Shown in pieces: positions 33,313 through 43,528 of a DNA stretch of 64,000 bases. The position numbers and the translations under genes are program-made. The notes under the pieces were generated by a model. That model ran no database searches and had not been told where the DNA came from. It saw only the letters and a list, made by a program, of their open reading frames with translations. Position 1 is the first letter of the stretch; every line of letters begins with the position of its first letter. Source of the stretch: Sphingomonas changbaiensis NBRC 104936 (GTDB lineage Bacteria > Pseudomonadota > Alphaproteobacteria > Sphingomonadales > Sphingomonadaceae); assembly GCF_000974765.1 (NCBI RefSeq), contig NZ_BBWU01000048.1:62001-126000 (forward strand), read 5' to 3'.

Positions 33313-36300
33313 ATGTACACGGAACTCAACACAGCCACCCATTTCAGCTTCCTGCGCGGTGTTTCCAGCGCAGAGGAACTGTTCGCGGCCGCGGCGATGC
33401 TCGGTTACTCCGCGCTCGGCATCACCGATCGCAATACGGTTGGTGGTCTCGTGAAGGCTCTGCGTGCTGCCGATGCGACCGGGGTGCGGCTGGTCGCCGG
33501 TTGCCGGCTCGACCTGATGGATGGGACGGCACTGCTGGTCTGGCCACAGGACCGCGCCGCCTGGTCGCGCCTGACGCGTCTGCTGACGATTGGCAAGGGA
33601 CGCGTCGACCGGAAAAGGGGCGAGAAGGGCCAGTGTTTCCTACATTGGGATGACATCCCAGCGTGGAGCGACGGACTAGTTGCGGCGCTGGTTCCGGACG
33701 AAGCAGACCGCGTCACCGAGGTCGCGCTTGCGCAAATCGGCGGCATCTTCGGCGGCCGCGCCCATCTGGCGCTCACCCATCGCCGCCGGCCGGGCGAGGC
33801 CACGCGGCTGCGCGCGCTCGACGCGCTGGCCCGGCGTTATGGAGTGCGGTCGCTCGCCACCGGCGATGTGCTTTACGACAGTCCCAACAAACGAATGCTC
33901 CAGGATGTGGTGACCGCAATCCGCGAGCATTGCACGATCGACGAACTCGGCTTCCGCCGCGAACGCTATGCCGACCGGCATCTGAAGAGCGCCAAGGAAA
34001 TGGAGCGGCTGTTCGCTCGCTTTCCCGACGCGGTGCAGGCGACCGCCGACATCGCGAGGCGCTGCACCTTCAGCTTGCGCGAGCTCAGCTACCAATATCC
34101 CGACGAGATCGTGATGTCCGGGCGTTCGCCCCAATCGGCGTTGGAGAAGCTGACTCGCGACGCCCTGCGCACGAAATTTCCAAAGGGGGTGCCGAAGGAA
34201 TATTCAAATCTTCTGGAACACGAGCTGAGCCTGGTCGGTAAGCTCGGTTACGCTCCCTATTTCCTGACCGTCAATTCGATCGTCCGCTACGCACGTAGCC
34301 AGGATATTCTCTGCCAAGGCCGTGGCTCGGCAGCCAATTCGATGATCTGCTATGTACTGGAGATCACCTCGATCGATCCGGTCAAACATGGTCTTTTGTT
34401 CGAACGGTTCATTTCCGAAAATCGCGACGAACCGCCCGACATCGATGTCGATTTCGAACATGAACGCCGAGAAGAGGTGATCCAGTGGATCTATAACAAT
34501 TACGGACATGATCATGCCGCATTGACCGCGGTCGTCAGTCGCTATCGGACGCGTGGGGCTATTCGGGAGGTAGGCAAGGCCCTGGGCTTACCCGAGGACC
34601 TGACCGGTGCGCTGTCCGGCCAGATTTGGGGATGGTCGAACGACGGCGTTGCCGAACGGCATGTCGAACAGCTCGGTCTGGACAAAGATGCGCCCCGCCT
34701 GGCGCTCGCGCTTGAGCTCAGCCGTCAACTGATCGGTATGCCGCGGCACCTCAGCCAACATCCGGGAGGATTCGTCCTCACCGATGATCGTCTCGATGAA
34801 CTCGTGCCGGTCGAGCCGGCGACGATGGTGGATCGACGCGTGATCGAGTGGGAAAAGGATGATCTCGAGGAATTGAAGATCATGAAGGTGGACGTATTGG
34901 GCGTCGGCATGCTGGGCTGCATGCGCCGAGCGTTCGATTTGCTGCGCGAGCACAAGCAAATCGATTTGAACCTGTGGTCCGATGTTTTCCAGAACGACGA
35001 TGAAGCCGTCTATAGGATGATCTCTAACGCCGACACACTCGGCGTCTTCCAGATCGAAAGCCGGGCGCAGATGTCGATGCTGCCGCGGCTGAAGCCGAAG
35101 GAATTCTACGACATCGTCATCCAGGTCGCGATCGTGCGTCCAGGACCGATCCAGGGCGACATGGTCCATCCTTATCTGCGGCGGCGTGAGGGGAAGGAAG
35201 AGCCGGAATATCCGTCCAAAGAACTCAAACAGGTGCTGGAAAGGACTCTGGGCGTCCCTCTTTTCCAGGAGCAGGCGATGAGAGTGGCAATCGTCGGCGC
35301 CGGCTTCACTCCTGCCGAGGCGGACGAACTCCGGCGTGCGATGGCGACATTCAAGTCCAGGGGCGGTGTCGACAAATTCAAGGGCAAGATGATCGGGGGC
35401 ATGCTCGCGAACGGCTACACGCGCGATTTCGCCGAGCGCACCTTCAAGCAGATCGAAGGCTTCGGCAGCTACGGCTTTCCCGAAAGTCACGCGGCCAGTT
35501 TCGCCAAGATCGCCTACGCCTCGTCCTGGATGAAGTGCCATCATCCGGAAATCTTCTGCGCCGCCCTCCTCAACGCGCAGCCGATGGGCTTCTATGCGCC
35601 CGCCCAGATCGTCCGCGATGCTCGCGAGCATGGCGTGAAGGTGCTGCCGCCGTGCGTGAATGCGAGCCGATGGGATTGCACGCTGGAAGGAGACGCAGAA
35701 CGCAAGCCGGTGCGGCTCGGCCTAAGGCTGGTCAAAGGCCTGTCAGACACTCACGGCGCCCTTATTGCCGTTGCAGCGATGGATAAACCGTTCGTCTCGG
35801 TCGAAGATGCCTGGCATCGCTCGGGCGTGCCGGTGGCGGCACTTGAAAAGCTGGCCGAAGCGGATGCTTTCGCCTGCCTGGGCATCGATCGTCGCCAGGC
35901 TCTGTGGCAAGTGCGGGGGCTCGGACAGACCGAGCTGCCTTTGTTCATGTCAGTCGAGAATCGGGAACCCGCTGTCACCCTCCGCCCGATGACGGAAGGG
36001 CGCGAGGTGGTCGAGGATTATGGCATGATCCAGCTGTCGCTGCGCCACCATCCGGTGCGGTTCCTGCGGCCGGAGCTGGACCGGCAACGTATCGTGCCTG
36101 CGGGCCATCTTGCCAAGCTGAAGGACGGCGCAAGAGTGACGGTCGCCGGCATCATCCTGGTCCGCCAGCGGCCCGGCAAAGGAAATGTCTGCTTCATCAC
36201 GCTGGAGGACGAGACCGGCATCGCCAATGTCATCGTGTGGGAACGCGACTTCGAACGGCAGCGGCGCGCGATCATGGGATCGGCCATGATTACAGTGCGC

Positions 36301-36489
36301 GGCAGGCTGCAGATCGAAGGCAAGGTAATCCACATCGTCAGCGAGCGGATCGAGGATTCGACCCACTTGCTGCGCCGTGTCGGCGAAATGGACTTTCCGC
36401 ACCACACCAGCCGCGGCGATGGCGCGACACACGGCGGCTCACCCGATCGTGGCGACCTGATCCGGGTGAAGACGCGGGATTTCCATTAG
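33313..36489 (+). CDS. dnaE2: error-prone DNA polymerase, DnaE2 type
   Basis: 1058 residues, the length of DnaE2 rather than replicative DnaE1. An N-terminal PHP domain ([22 protein letters not shown]) is followed by the polymerase core; active-site aspartates are D376, D378 and D380 (PDIDVDFE). The C-terminal OB fold ([20 protein letters not shown]) starts near 940. DnaE2 works in SOS mutagenesis with ImuA and ImuB, whose genes normally precede it but are absent here. A LexA box at 33268 indicates SOS induction. Its codons look somewhat less GC-biased than those of neighbouring genes. Confidence 0.97.
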   Translation: MYTELNTATHFSFLRGVSSAEELFAAAAMLGYSALGITDRNTVGGLVKALRAADATGVRLVAGCRLDLMDGTALLVWPQDRAAWSRLTRLLTIGKGRVDRKRGEKGQCFLHWDDIPAWSDGLVAALVPDEADRVTEVALAQIGGIFGGRAHLALTHRRRPGEATRLRALDALARRYGVRSLATGDVLYDSPNKRMLQDVVTAIREHCTIDELGFRRERYADRHLKSAKEMERLFARFPDAVQATADIARRCTFSLRELSYQYPDEIVMSGRSPQSALEKLTRDALRTKFPKGVPKEYSNLLEHELSLVGKLGYAPYFLTVNSIVRYARSQDILCQGRGSAANSMICYVLEITSIDPVKHGLLFERFISENRDEPPDIDVDFEHERREEVIQWIYNNYGHDHAALTAVVSRYRTRGAIREVGKALGLPEDLTGALSGQIWGWSNDGVAERHVEQLGLDKDAPRLALALELSRQLIGMPRHLSQHPGGFVLTDDRLDELVPVEPATMVDRRVIEWEKDDLEELKIMKVDVLGVGMLGCMRRAFDLLREHKQIDLNLWSDVFQNDDEAVYRMISNADTLGVFQIESRAQMSMLPRLKPKEFYDIVIQVAIVRPGPIQGDMVHPYLRRREGKEEPEYPSKELKQVLERTLGVPLFQEQAMRVAIVGAGFTPAEADELRRAMATFKSRGGVDKFKGKMIGGMLANGYTRDFAERTFKQIEGFGSYGFPESHAASFAKIAYASSWMKCHHPEIFCAALLNAQPMGFYAPAQIVRDAREHGVKVLPPCVNASRWDCTLEGDAERKPVRLGLRLVKGLSDTHGALIAVAAMDKPFVSVEDAWHRSGVPVAALEKLAEADAFACLGIDRRQALWQVRGLGQTELPLFMSVENREPAVTLRPMTEGREVVEDYGMIQLSLRHHPVRFLRPELDRQRIVPAGHLAKLKDGARVTVAGIILVRQRPGKGNVCFITLEDETGIANVIVWERDFERQRRAIMGSAMITVRGRLQIEGKVIHIVSERIEDSTHLLRRVGEMDFPHHTSRGDGATHGGSPDRGDLIRVKTRDFH

Positions 36490-36500
36490 ATGACGTGGGT

Positions 36501-36605
36501 CGCTCGTCCTGAGCGGAGCGCATAGCGCGTAGTCGAAGGGCGCTGCTCCCTGACCCGTGCCGACGCCCTTCGACTTCGTCCTTCGGCCTACGCTCAGGAC
36601 GAGCG
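36501..36605. repeat. palindromic intergenic repeat, family C
   Basis: CGCTCGTCCTGAGCG (36501-36515) is mirrored by CGCTCAGGACGAGCG (36591-36605), and inside them AGTCGAAGGGCG pairs with CGCCCTTCGACT. The element fills the gap between the convergent dnaE2 and PQQ dehydrogenase genes and could act as a terminator for both. Confidence 0.85.
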
Positions 36606-36616
36606 GAGGCTTTGCT

Positions 36617-38743
36617 TCACCGGCTCCCCAAAATCGCCGTGTCGTGCGTCTTCGCCCAGTTCGCCTCGCTGATCACATAGGCGCGGGCCGCTTCGGCGTC
36701 CGCGGGGCTGAGGACCTTGGCGAAGCTCACCATGCCGCGGTCGTGGAGTGCGCCGTCGATGACGATGTTTTTCCACGTGTCCGCGTCTCCGAGCGCGCCC
36801 GAATGGCGGAGATCCGGCGTTACGCCGCCGCTGACGGCGTTCGCGCCGTGGCAGACCTGGCAATAGCGGCCGAAGACTGCCTTGCCGTGCGCAACCTGGG
36901 CAGCAGGCGCGGTCGCCGGCGGCGGGTCAAAGCTGGCCGCCATCGGCTCCGGCAGTGCCGGTAATTTCCCCGTGCCGCCCAGCTTCAGCACGATCAGCCG
37001 CGGGATGCTCGGCACCTTGTTGGCGGCGCCACCGGCATAGCCCGAGGTCAGCGCCCAGGCGCCGCCGCGGCTGGTCAGCAGCGCGACATATTGCACGCCG
37101 CCGATCGAATAGGTGGAAGGGGCCGCGAGCACGCCCGACTGGACCGGCAGCGACCAGAGCTGCTTGCCGCTGTCGGCCGCATAGGCGCGGAATTCGCCCA
37201 GCGCAGTGCCCTGGAAAACGAGGTTGCCGGCGGTCGCGAGCGTGCCGCCGTTCCAGGGCGTCGCATAGTCGACCCGCCACCGCGCCTTGCGCGCGACCGG
37301 ATCCCAGGCGACCAGCGCCCCCTTGGTCGCCGCGATCGCGGCCTTGATGAAGGCCGGGTCGGCCGGTAGCATTCCCTCGCTCATGTTCGCAGCCACATTG
37401 AAGCCGATCGCCTTGCGGCTTGCGTCTTCGGGCGAGAGCGGCGGGATATAGCCGAAGCCGATGTCGTTGACCGGCACGTAGACGAGGCCGGTCGCGGGAG
37501 AGAAGCTCATCGGCTGCCAACTGTGCGCGCCGATCGGGGCAGGCGCAGCCAGGAACGGCTTGCCCTTGGCACCATAGCGCGCGTCGGGATTCTCGATCGG
37601 CCGCCAGGTCTTCGGATCATAGCCGGTCGCCCAGTTCACGGCCGTGAACATATCGGCGGAGATGGGCTTGCCCGTCTCGCGGTCGATCACGAAGAAAAAG
37701 CCGTTCTTGGGCGCGTGCAACAGCACTTTTCGTCCGCCCAGTTCCGCCAGGATGATCGGCTGGGTCGCGGTATAGTCCCAGCTCTCGCCCGGCGTCTCCT
37801 GATAGTGCCATTTGTAGGCGCCGGTGTTCGGATCGAGCGCGACGATCGACGACAGGAACAGATTGTCGCCCCGGCCTTCGCTCCGCACCTGATGGTTCCA
37901 CGGACTCCCATTGCCGACGCCGATATAGAGCTGGTCGAGCGCAGGGTCGTAGACGATCGCATCCCAGGCGGTGCCGCCCCCGCCCGATTGCTTCCATTGG
38001 CCATTGGCGGTCCATGTGGCGAACGCCTTGGCCATGATCGGATCGGAGACCTCGCCATCAGGCTGCCCGGTTGGGTTCGGGACCGTGTAGAAGCGCCAGC
38101 GTTTCTTGCCGGTCGCCGCGTCATAGGCGGTGACATAGCCGCGCACGCCGAATTCTGCGCCGCCATTGCCGATGATCACCATATCCTTGACGACCCGGGG
38201 CGCGCCGGTGATCGTGTAGGGCTTGGCCGGATCGGTGGTCTGCACGCTCCACACGGGCTTGCCGGTCGCGGCGTCGAGCGCGATCAGCCGGCCATCGAGG
38301 GTTCCCAGATAAAGTTTGCCCTTCCACACCGCGACACCGCGATTGACCACGTCGCAGCACGCCTCGACGCCCTTGGTGCCCTGGACCTTGGGATCGAAGC
38401 TCCAGCGCGGCTTCCCGGTCACCGCGTCATAGGCGAAGACTTTCGACCAGGGGCCGGTCACGTAGAGCGTGCCGTCGACCATCACTGGTGTCGATTCGAC
38501 CCCGCGGGCGTCCGGCAGGTCGGCAAACCAGGCGATGCCGAGCTGATCGACAGTCTTGTCGTTGATCTGCGCGAGCGGGCTGAATCGCTGTTCGTCGTAA
38601 TCGCGCCCGACCGATGGCCAGTCCGTCCCGTCGCCGCCGTTGGTCAGATAGGCGCCGTCCACCTTGGCGCCCGGCTTGATCCCCGTCTGCCCATAAGCAG
38701 CCGCGGCGCCCAGCACCAAAGCCGCCGCAATCACTGCCCGCAT
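36617..38743 (-). CDS. PQQ-dependent quinohaemoprotein alcohol dehydrogenase
   Basis: 708 residues with a signal peptide (AVIAAALVLGAAAAYGQ), an eight-bladed propeller of W-motifs (for example VTAYDAATGKKRWRF), the rare vicinal disulfide C129-C130, and a C-terminal cytochrome c domain with CQVCH at 628-632 and probable axial M671. That is the type II quinohaemoprotein plan: periplasmic alcohol oxidation by PQQ with electrons passed to the built-in haem. No pqq genes or separate cytochrome are adjacent. Substrate range cannot be told. Confidence 0.95.
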   Translation of the reverse strand: MRAVIAAALVLGAAAAYGQTGIKPGAKVDGAYLTNGGDGTDWPSVGRDYDEQRFSPLAQINDKTVDQLGIAWFADLPDARGVESTPVMVDGTLYVTGPWSKVFAYDAVTGKPRWSFDPKVQGTKGVEACCDVVNRGVAVWKGKLYLGTLDGRLIALDAATGKPVWSVQTTDPAKPYTITGAPRVVKDMVIIGNGGAEFGVRGYVTAYDAATGKKRWRFYTVPNPTGQPDGEVSDPIMAKAFATWTANGQWKQSGGGGTAWDAIVYDPALDQLYIGVGNGSPWNHQVRSEGRGDNLFLSSIVALDPNTGAYKWHYQETPGESWDYTATQPIILAELGGRKVLLHAPKNGFFFVIDRETGKPISADMFTAVNWATGYDPKTWRPIENPDARYGAKGKPFLAAPAPIGAHSWQPMSFSPATGLVYVPVNDIGFGYIPPLSPEDASRKAIGFNVAANMSEGMLPADPAFIKAAIAATKGALVAWDPVARKARWRVDYATPWNGGTLATAGNLVFQGTALGEFRAYAADSGKQLWSLPVQSGVLAAPSTYSIGGVQYVALLTSRGGAWALTSGYAGGAANKVPSIPRLIVLKLGGTGKLPALPEPMAASFDPPPATAPAAQVAHGKAVFGRYCQVCHGANAVSGGVTPDLRHSGALGDADTWKNIVIDGALHDRGMVSFAKVLSPADAEAARAYVISEANWAKTHDTAILGSR

Positions 38744-38804
38744 GCCCCTACTCCCGTGTTTTGACGGGAGTTTGCTGCACTCGGTTGCGATTTGCTACGG
38801 CTTT

Positions 38805-39626
38805 TTAGAAGTAAGGCGGCTTGTCGAGGCCGGTGGGGCTCTTGGTGAAGATTTCGCAGCCGGTTTCGGTGATGCCGATCGAATGCTCGAATTGGGCTGA
38901 GAGCGAGCGGTCGCGGGTGACGGCGGTCCAGCCGTCTTCCAGCACCTTGCAGTCCGGGCGGCCGATATTGATCATCGGCTCGATCGTGAAGAACATGCCG
39001 GGCTTCAGCTCAGGGCCGGTTCCCGGGCGGCCGGCATGCACGACCTCCGGCGCGTCGTGGAACAGCCGTCCGACGCCGTGACCGCAGAAGTCGCGGACCA
39101 CGCCATATCTGTGTTTCTCGGCAAAGGACTGGATCGCATGCGCAATGTCGCCGAGCCGGTTGCCGGGCTTCGCCTGCTCGATCCCCAGCATCATCGCTTC
39201 ATAGGTGACGTCGACCAGGCGCCGTGCCTTCACGCCGACGTCGCCGATCAGATACATGCGGCTGGTGTCGCCATGCCAGCCGTCCAGCAACGGAGTGACG
39301 TCGACATTGACGATATCGCCGTCCTTGAGCGTCCGTTCGGACGGGATGCCGTGGCACACGACGTGATTGATCGAGATGCAGCTCGAATGCGTATAGCCGC
39401 GATAGCCGAGGGTCGCCGGCACGGCCCCTTCGCGCAGCATGTGCGCCCGGATCATGTCGTCGATCGCCTGGGTCTCGACGCCCGGCGCCATATGCGGCGC
39501 GATGGCGTCGAGAATATCCGCCGCCAGCCGTCCCGCCTTGCGCATGCCCGCGAACCCGTCGGGCCCATGCAGCTTGATCGCGTTGGTCCTGGTCGCAGCG
39601 GCGTCGGCGTCGATATAGCTGGTCAT
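38805..39626 (-). CDS. map: type I methionine aminopeptidase
   Basis: 273 residues, the enzyme that removes the initiator methionine. The metal ligands are visible: D in GDIVNVDVTPLLDG, D in WHGDTSRMYLIG, H in CGHGVGRLFHD, E in FTIEPMINIG and E in QFEHSIGIT. TLGYRGYTHSSCISINHVVCHG is the substrate loop. The ATG at 39626 gives the normal length with a short N-terminal extension; the frame is open to 39755. It is divergent from the AI-2E transporter. Confidence 0.97.
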   Translation of the reverse strand: MTSYIDADAAATRTNAIKLHGPDGFAGMRKAGRLAADILDAIAPHMAPGVETQAIDDMIRAHMLREGAVPATLGYRGYTHSSCISINHVVCHGIPSERTLKDGDIVNVDVTPLLDGWHGDTSRMYLIGDVGVKARRLVDVTYEAMMLGIEQAKPGNRLGDIAHAIQSFAEKHRYGVVRDFCGHGVGRLFHDAPEVVHAGRPGTGPELKPGMFFTIEPMINIGRPDCKVLEDGWTAVTRDRSLSAQFEHSIGITETGCEIFTKSPTGLDKPPYF

Positions 39627-39765
39627 CGCGCAAATGTAGCGATCCAGGCCGCTCCCGACAACGAATCGCGTTGAATTTCCCCGCTCGAGCCGCGAGGCCG
39701 CCCGCGCGACGCTTGTTCCCGGACCGGCCCGGAACATTGTTTCGGGTCCAAACATTGCGGGATCG

Positions 39766-40797
39766 GTGTCGCTGACTCAGCACAAGCAGACCGCCGAGCG
39801 ATTGATCCTCGCGCTCCTGATCCTGGCGCTCGCTGCCGCGCTCTGGATGCTGAGAGATGTCGTCATCACCGCCTTTGCGGCCGTTCTGGTTGCGGTCCTG
39901 CTACGCGAAATCACCGACCTCCTGCACACGCGACTGCGCATGCCGCCTGGCGTGGCGCTTGCCGGAGCCGTGATCATCGCGTTCAGCGTGCCGATCGGGG
40001 CGGCCTGGCTGTTCGGCCGGGAAGTGTCCGTGCAGTCGACGTTGATCGCTCAGGCCATTCCGGGCGCGATCGACCGGCTGGGCCAGTTGCTCGATCCGAT
40101 CGGCATCGGCGACGCGTTTCGCCACGCGGTCCAGAACCTCCTCGATCCTGCCATGATTGCGAACCGGGTCGGGGGAATCGCCTCGTCGTCGATCGGGGTC
40201 ATTCTCCACCTGCTGCTCGTGATTTTCGGCAGCATCTATTTTGCGGCCCAGCCGCGGCTGTACCGGACCGGCCTGGTGAAGCTGGTGCCGCCCAAAGGGC
40301 GTGAGCTTGCCGGGGCCGCGCTGGATACCGTGGGCGTGGCGCTCAGGCGATGGCTTCTGGGCCAGCTCGCCGCGATGGCGCTGGTCGGTCTGTTGACCGG
40401 AGTGGGCCTGCTGCTGCTGGGGTCGCCATCGGCCCTGACGCTCGGCGTGCTGGCCGCAGCGCTCGAGTTCATTCCCTATCTCGGGCCGATCCTTTCGGCT
40501 GTCCCGGCGATCGCCGTCGCTCTGGTCCACAGCCCGCAACAAGCCGTCTGGGTCGCAGGCCTGTATCTGCTGGTCCAGCAGGCCGAAAACCATCTGATCC
40601 AGCCGCTCATCCAGCAACGCGCGGTCGATATCCCGCCGGCCCTGCTGCTGTTCGGTGTAGTCGCGATGGGAACGCTGTTCGGCGCCGCGGGCGTCGTGCT
40701 CGCCGCTCCGCTTGCCGTGGTCTTCTACGTGCTGGTCAAACAACTCTGGGTGCGCGAAGCGCTGCACACGCCGACCCCGTTGCCGTCGGAAGACTGA
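39766..40797 (+). CDS. AI-2E family transporter (PerM-like)
   Basis: 343 residues with about seven or eight membrane helices. LILALLILALAAALWMLRDVVITAFAAVLVAVLLREI spans the first two, and GLLLLGSPSALTLGVLAAALEFIPYLGPILSAVPAIAVAL is the family signature region near residue 220. The family includes AI-2 exporters and sodium/proton antiporters, so the substrate is open. It starts with GTG and has no strong ribosome binding site. Confidence 0.9.
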   Translation: MSLTQHKQTAERLILALLILALAAALWMLRDVVITAFAAVLVAVLLREITDLLHTRLRMPPGVALAGAVIIAFSVPIGAAWLFGREVSVQSTLIAQAIPGAIDRLGQLLDPIGIGDAFRHAVQNLLDPAMIANRVGGIASSSIGVILHLLLVIFGSIYFAAQPRLYRTGLVKLVPPKGRELAGAALDTVGVALRRWLLGQLAAMALVGLLTGVGLLLLGSPSALTLGVLAAALEFIPYLGPILSAVPAIAVALVHSPQQAVWVAGLYLLVQQAENHLIQPLIQQRAVDIPPALLLFGVVAMGTLFGAAGVVLAAPLAVVFYVLVKQLWVREALHTPTPLPSED

Positions 40798-40905
40798 GGT
40801 CGGCGCGACCTGGACGTGTTTTCCGTTTGAGGCGCGGCGCAGGGGCACTTATCGAGAGTGCGGAAGCCGGGGCCTCCCACAACCAGAGAGGATGAATCGC
40901 CACTC

Positions 40906-42183
40906 ATGAAACACGTCGCGTCACTCGCCTGTTTTTCGGCGCTGCTCGCCCTGTCATCGCCCAGTCCGGCGCAGGATTATTCGGCCCGGGTCGCGCGCGT
41001 CCTGAAAACGACGCCGCTGATCGACGGCCACAACGACTGGCCCGAAGTGCTGCGCGAACGCGAAGGCGATGCGCGCTGGACGATGGATCTTCGCCAAGGG
41101 CTCGACAAGCGGCCGACGCCGTACAACACGGATATCGCGCGGTTGCGCCGCGGGATGGTCGGCGGGCAATTCTGGTCCGTCTATGTGTCGGCCGACCTGC
41201 CGGGGCTCGAGCAGGTCAAGGACACGCTGGAGCAGATCGACCTCGTCCGCGATATCGTTGCGCGCTACCCGCAGGACTTCGCGTTGGCGCGCACGGCCGA
41301 CGATGTCCGGCGGATCCACCACGAGGGCAAGATCGCCTCGATGATCGGCGTGGAAGGCGGGGGGCAGATCGACGAGAGCCTGTCGGTGCTTCGCGCCTAT
41401 CGCGCACTCGGCGCCGGCTATCTCACGCTCACCCATTCGCGGACGATCGAATGGGCGGATTCGGCGACCGACGATCCCAAGCATGACGGCCTCACCCCGT
41501 TCGGCGAGGAAGTGGTGCACGAGCTCAATCGGCTCGGCATGCTGGTCGATCTCTCTCATGTCAGTGAAGCGACGATGCGCGATGCGCTGCGCGTGACGAA
41601 GGCGCCGGTGATCTTCTCCCATTCGAGCGCACGCGCGCTCGACGACCATCCGCGTGACGTTTCCGACGATATGCTGAAGCTGGTCGCGGCCAATGGCGGC
41701 GTGGTGATGGTCAATTATGCTCCAGCCTATGTGTCGGATGCCTATCGCCGATGGTCGGCCGATCGCGCGGCGGAAAAGACCCGGCTCAACGCGCCGCCCT
41801 TTGGAGGACTGCTGATCGGGCAGCCGGAGAAAGCCGCGGCGGCGCTCGCCGCGTGGGAGAAGGCCCATCCGGCCCCAAAGGTCACGCTGGCGCAGGTCGC
41901 CGATCATATCGAGCACATCGCCAAGATCGCGGGAGTCGACCATGTCGGCATCGGTTCCGATTTCGACGGCGTCGGCAACGACCTGCCCGAAGGGCTGGAG
42001 GACGTCAGCACCTATCCCGCGCTTCTGGCCGAGCTGATGCGCCGCGGCTGGAGCGACGCCGATATTGCCAAGCTTGCTGGCGAGAATGTGCTGCGCGTAA
42101 TGGCCCAGGCGGAAAAGGTCGCCGCCGGAATGGCGGGCGAGCTGCCCGCGACAAAGCCGATCACGGCTGCGCAACAGGAATAG
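40906..42183 (+). CDS. membrane dipeptidase, M19 family
   Basis: 425 residues with a signal peptide (LACFSALLALSSPSPAQ). The zinc ligands are the HND in LIDGHNDWPE, E in IGVEGGGQID, H in VDLSHVSEAT and H in VIFSHSSARA; GIGSDFDGVGNDLPEGL is the conserved C-terminal loop. It should cleave dipeptides in the periplasm, D-residue at the C-terminal side being tolerated in the family. The ATG at 40906 begins the signal peptide. A desulfurase-like gene follows after 6 bases and is likely cotranscribed. Confidence 0.92.
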   Translation: MKHVASLACFSALLALSSPSPAQDYSARVARVLKTTPLIDGHNDWPEVLREREGDARWTMDLRQGLDKRPTPYNTDIARLRRGMVGGQFWSVYVSADLPGLEQVKDTLEQIDLVRDIVARYPQDFALARTADDVRRIHHEGKIASMIGVEGGGQIDESLSVLRAYRALGAGYLTLTHSRTIEWADSATDDPKHDGLTPFGEEVVHELNRLGMLVDLSHVSEATMRDALRVTKAPVIFSHSSARALDDHPRDVSDDMLKLVAANGGVVMVNYAPAYVSDAYRRWSADRAAEKTRLNAPPFGGLLIGQPEKAAAALAAWEKAHPAPKVTLAQVADHIEHIAKIAGVDHVGIGSDFDGVGNDLPEGLEDVSTYPALLAELMRRGWSDADIAKLAGENVLRVMAQAEKVAAGMAGELPATKPITAAQQE

Positions 42184-42189
42184 ACGGAA

Positions 42190-43467
42190 ATGCTGTCCGA
42201 AATGCCCTCACGGAATACCGGCGCGGCTGCCTCATTCCCGATTGACGAGGTGCGTGCGCAATTCCCGGCGCTCCGCGTCGGCAACCGGGTGTATCTCGAC
42301 GGTCCCGGCGGCACGCAGATGTGCGCGCCGGCGATCGATGCGATGGTCCGGCATCTGGAGAGCGGCACCGCCAATCTTGGCGGGGACTTCCGCACGTCCA
42401 TCGATACCGGGGCGATGAGCGATGCCGCGCATGCGGCGATGGCGGACCTGCTCGGCGCAGCGCCGGACGAGATCGGATTCGGCCCCAACATGACGTCGCT
42501 GACCCTGTCGGTCTCGCGCGCGCTCGCGCGTGAATGGCGGGACGGGGACGAGATCGTCGTCACCCGGCTGGATCACGATGCGAATGTCGCGCCCTGGCTG
42601 CTCGCGGCAGAGGATCGCGGCGTGACGGTGCGCTGGCTCGATTTCGATCCGGACAGCGGCACGCTGCGGATCGACACATTGCCGGCCCTGCTCGGCCCGC
42701 GCACGCGGCTGGTGGCGGTCGGCGGCGCCAGCAACGCGATCGGCACGTTGAACGACATCCCCGCGATCGCCGCTATCGTGAAGGCGCAGTCGTCCGCCGT
42801 GCTGTTCGTCGATGCGGTGCAATCGGTGCCGCACGTGATCACGGAGGTGGCCGCACTGGGCTGCGACCTTCTGGTCTGCTCGCCGTACAAATTCTTCGGC
42901 CCGCACCAGGGCGTGCTGTGGGGCCGTACCGAACTGCTGGAGCGGCTGCGGCCCTACAAGGTCAGGCCCGCCGCCGACCGCCCGCCGGCGCGCGCATTCG
43001 AGACCGGCACGCCGTCGTTCGAAGCCCAGGCCGCGATGCTCGGCACGATCGATTATTTCGACGCGCTCGGTACCCGCTTCGCGCGGGATGGGGCCAGCCG
43101 CGTCGAGCGCCTGCGCGCCGCATTCCATGCGTTCCAGGCCTATGAGGAGCAGCTGAGCGCGCGCCTTCTCGACGGCTTGCGCTCGATCCCGTCGGTGAAG
43201 CTCTGGGGGCCGGCGACCATTGCCGGCCGCGTGCCGACGTTCGGCCTCACGATCGCGAATTGCCGTCCCGAGCGCGCCGCGGAAGCACTGGCCAGCCGCG
43301 ACATCTTCGCCTGGGCCGGTCACTTCTACGCGATCGAAGTTGTCGCCCGGCTGGGCCTGGCGGAGAGCGGCGGGCTGCTGCGCCTGGGGCTGTGCCACTA
43401 CAATACGGGCGAGGAGATCGACCGCACGCTCGAAGCACTGGCGGCCATCGCAAAGCGTACGGACTGA
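42190..43467 (+). CDS. cysteine desulfurase-like aminotransferase class V protein
   Basis: 425 residues, PLP enzyme of fold type I. The PLP lysine is in LLVCSPYKFFGPHQG, the aspartate in AVLFVDAVQSVPH, and a SNAIGTLNDI segment contacts the cofactor. The sequence matches the TIGR01976 cysteine desulfurase-like branch, for which sulfur transfer has not been proven. It forms a probable operon with the dipeptidase upstream, and a CinA-type gene follows 61 bases later. Confidence 0.88.
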   Translation: MLSEMPSRNTGAAASFPIDEVRAQFPALRVGNRVYLDGPGGTQMCAPAIDAMVRHLESGTANLGGDFRTSIDTGAMSDAAHAAMADLLGAAPDEIGFGPNMTSLTLSVSRALAREWRDGDEIVVTRLDHDANVAPWLLAAEDRGVTVRWLDFDPDSGTLRIDTLPALLGPRTRLVAVGGASNAIGTLNDIPAIAAIVKAQSSAVLFVDAVQSVPHVITEVAALGCDLLVCSPYKFFGPHQGVLWGRTELLERLRPYKVRPAADRPPARAFETGTPSFEAQAAMLGTIDYFDALGTRFARDGASRVERLRAAFHAFQAYEEQLSARLLDGLRSIPSVKLWGPATIAGRVPTFGLTIANCRPERAAEALASRDIFAWAGHFYAIEVVARLGLAESGGLLRLGLCHYNTGEEIDRTLEALAAIAKRTD

Positions 43468-43528
43468 GAAACGGCCAGTCCGGCCTTCAGGCGGTTGCGC
43501 GACTCAAAGGCTGCGGTAAGGGCGGGAC

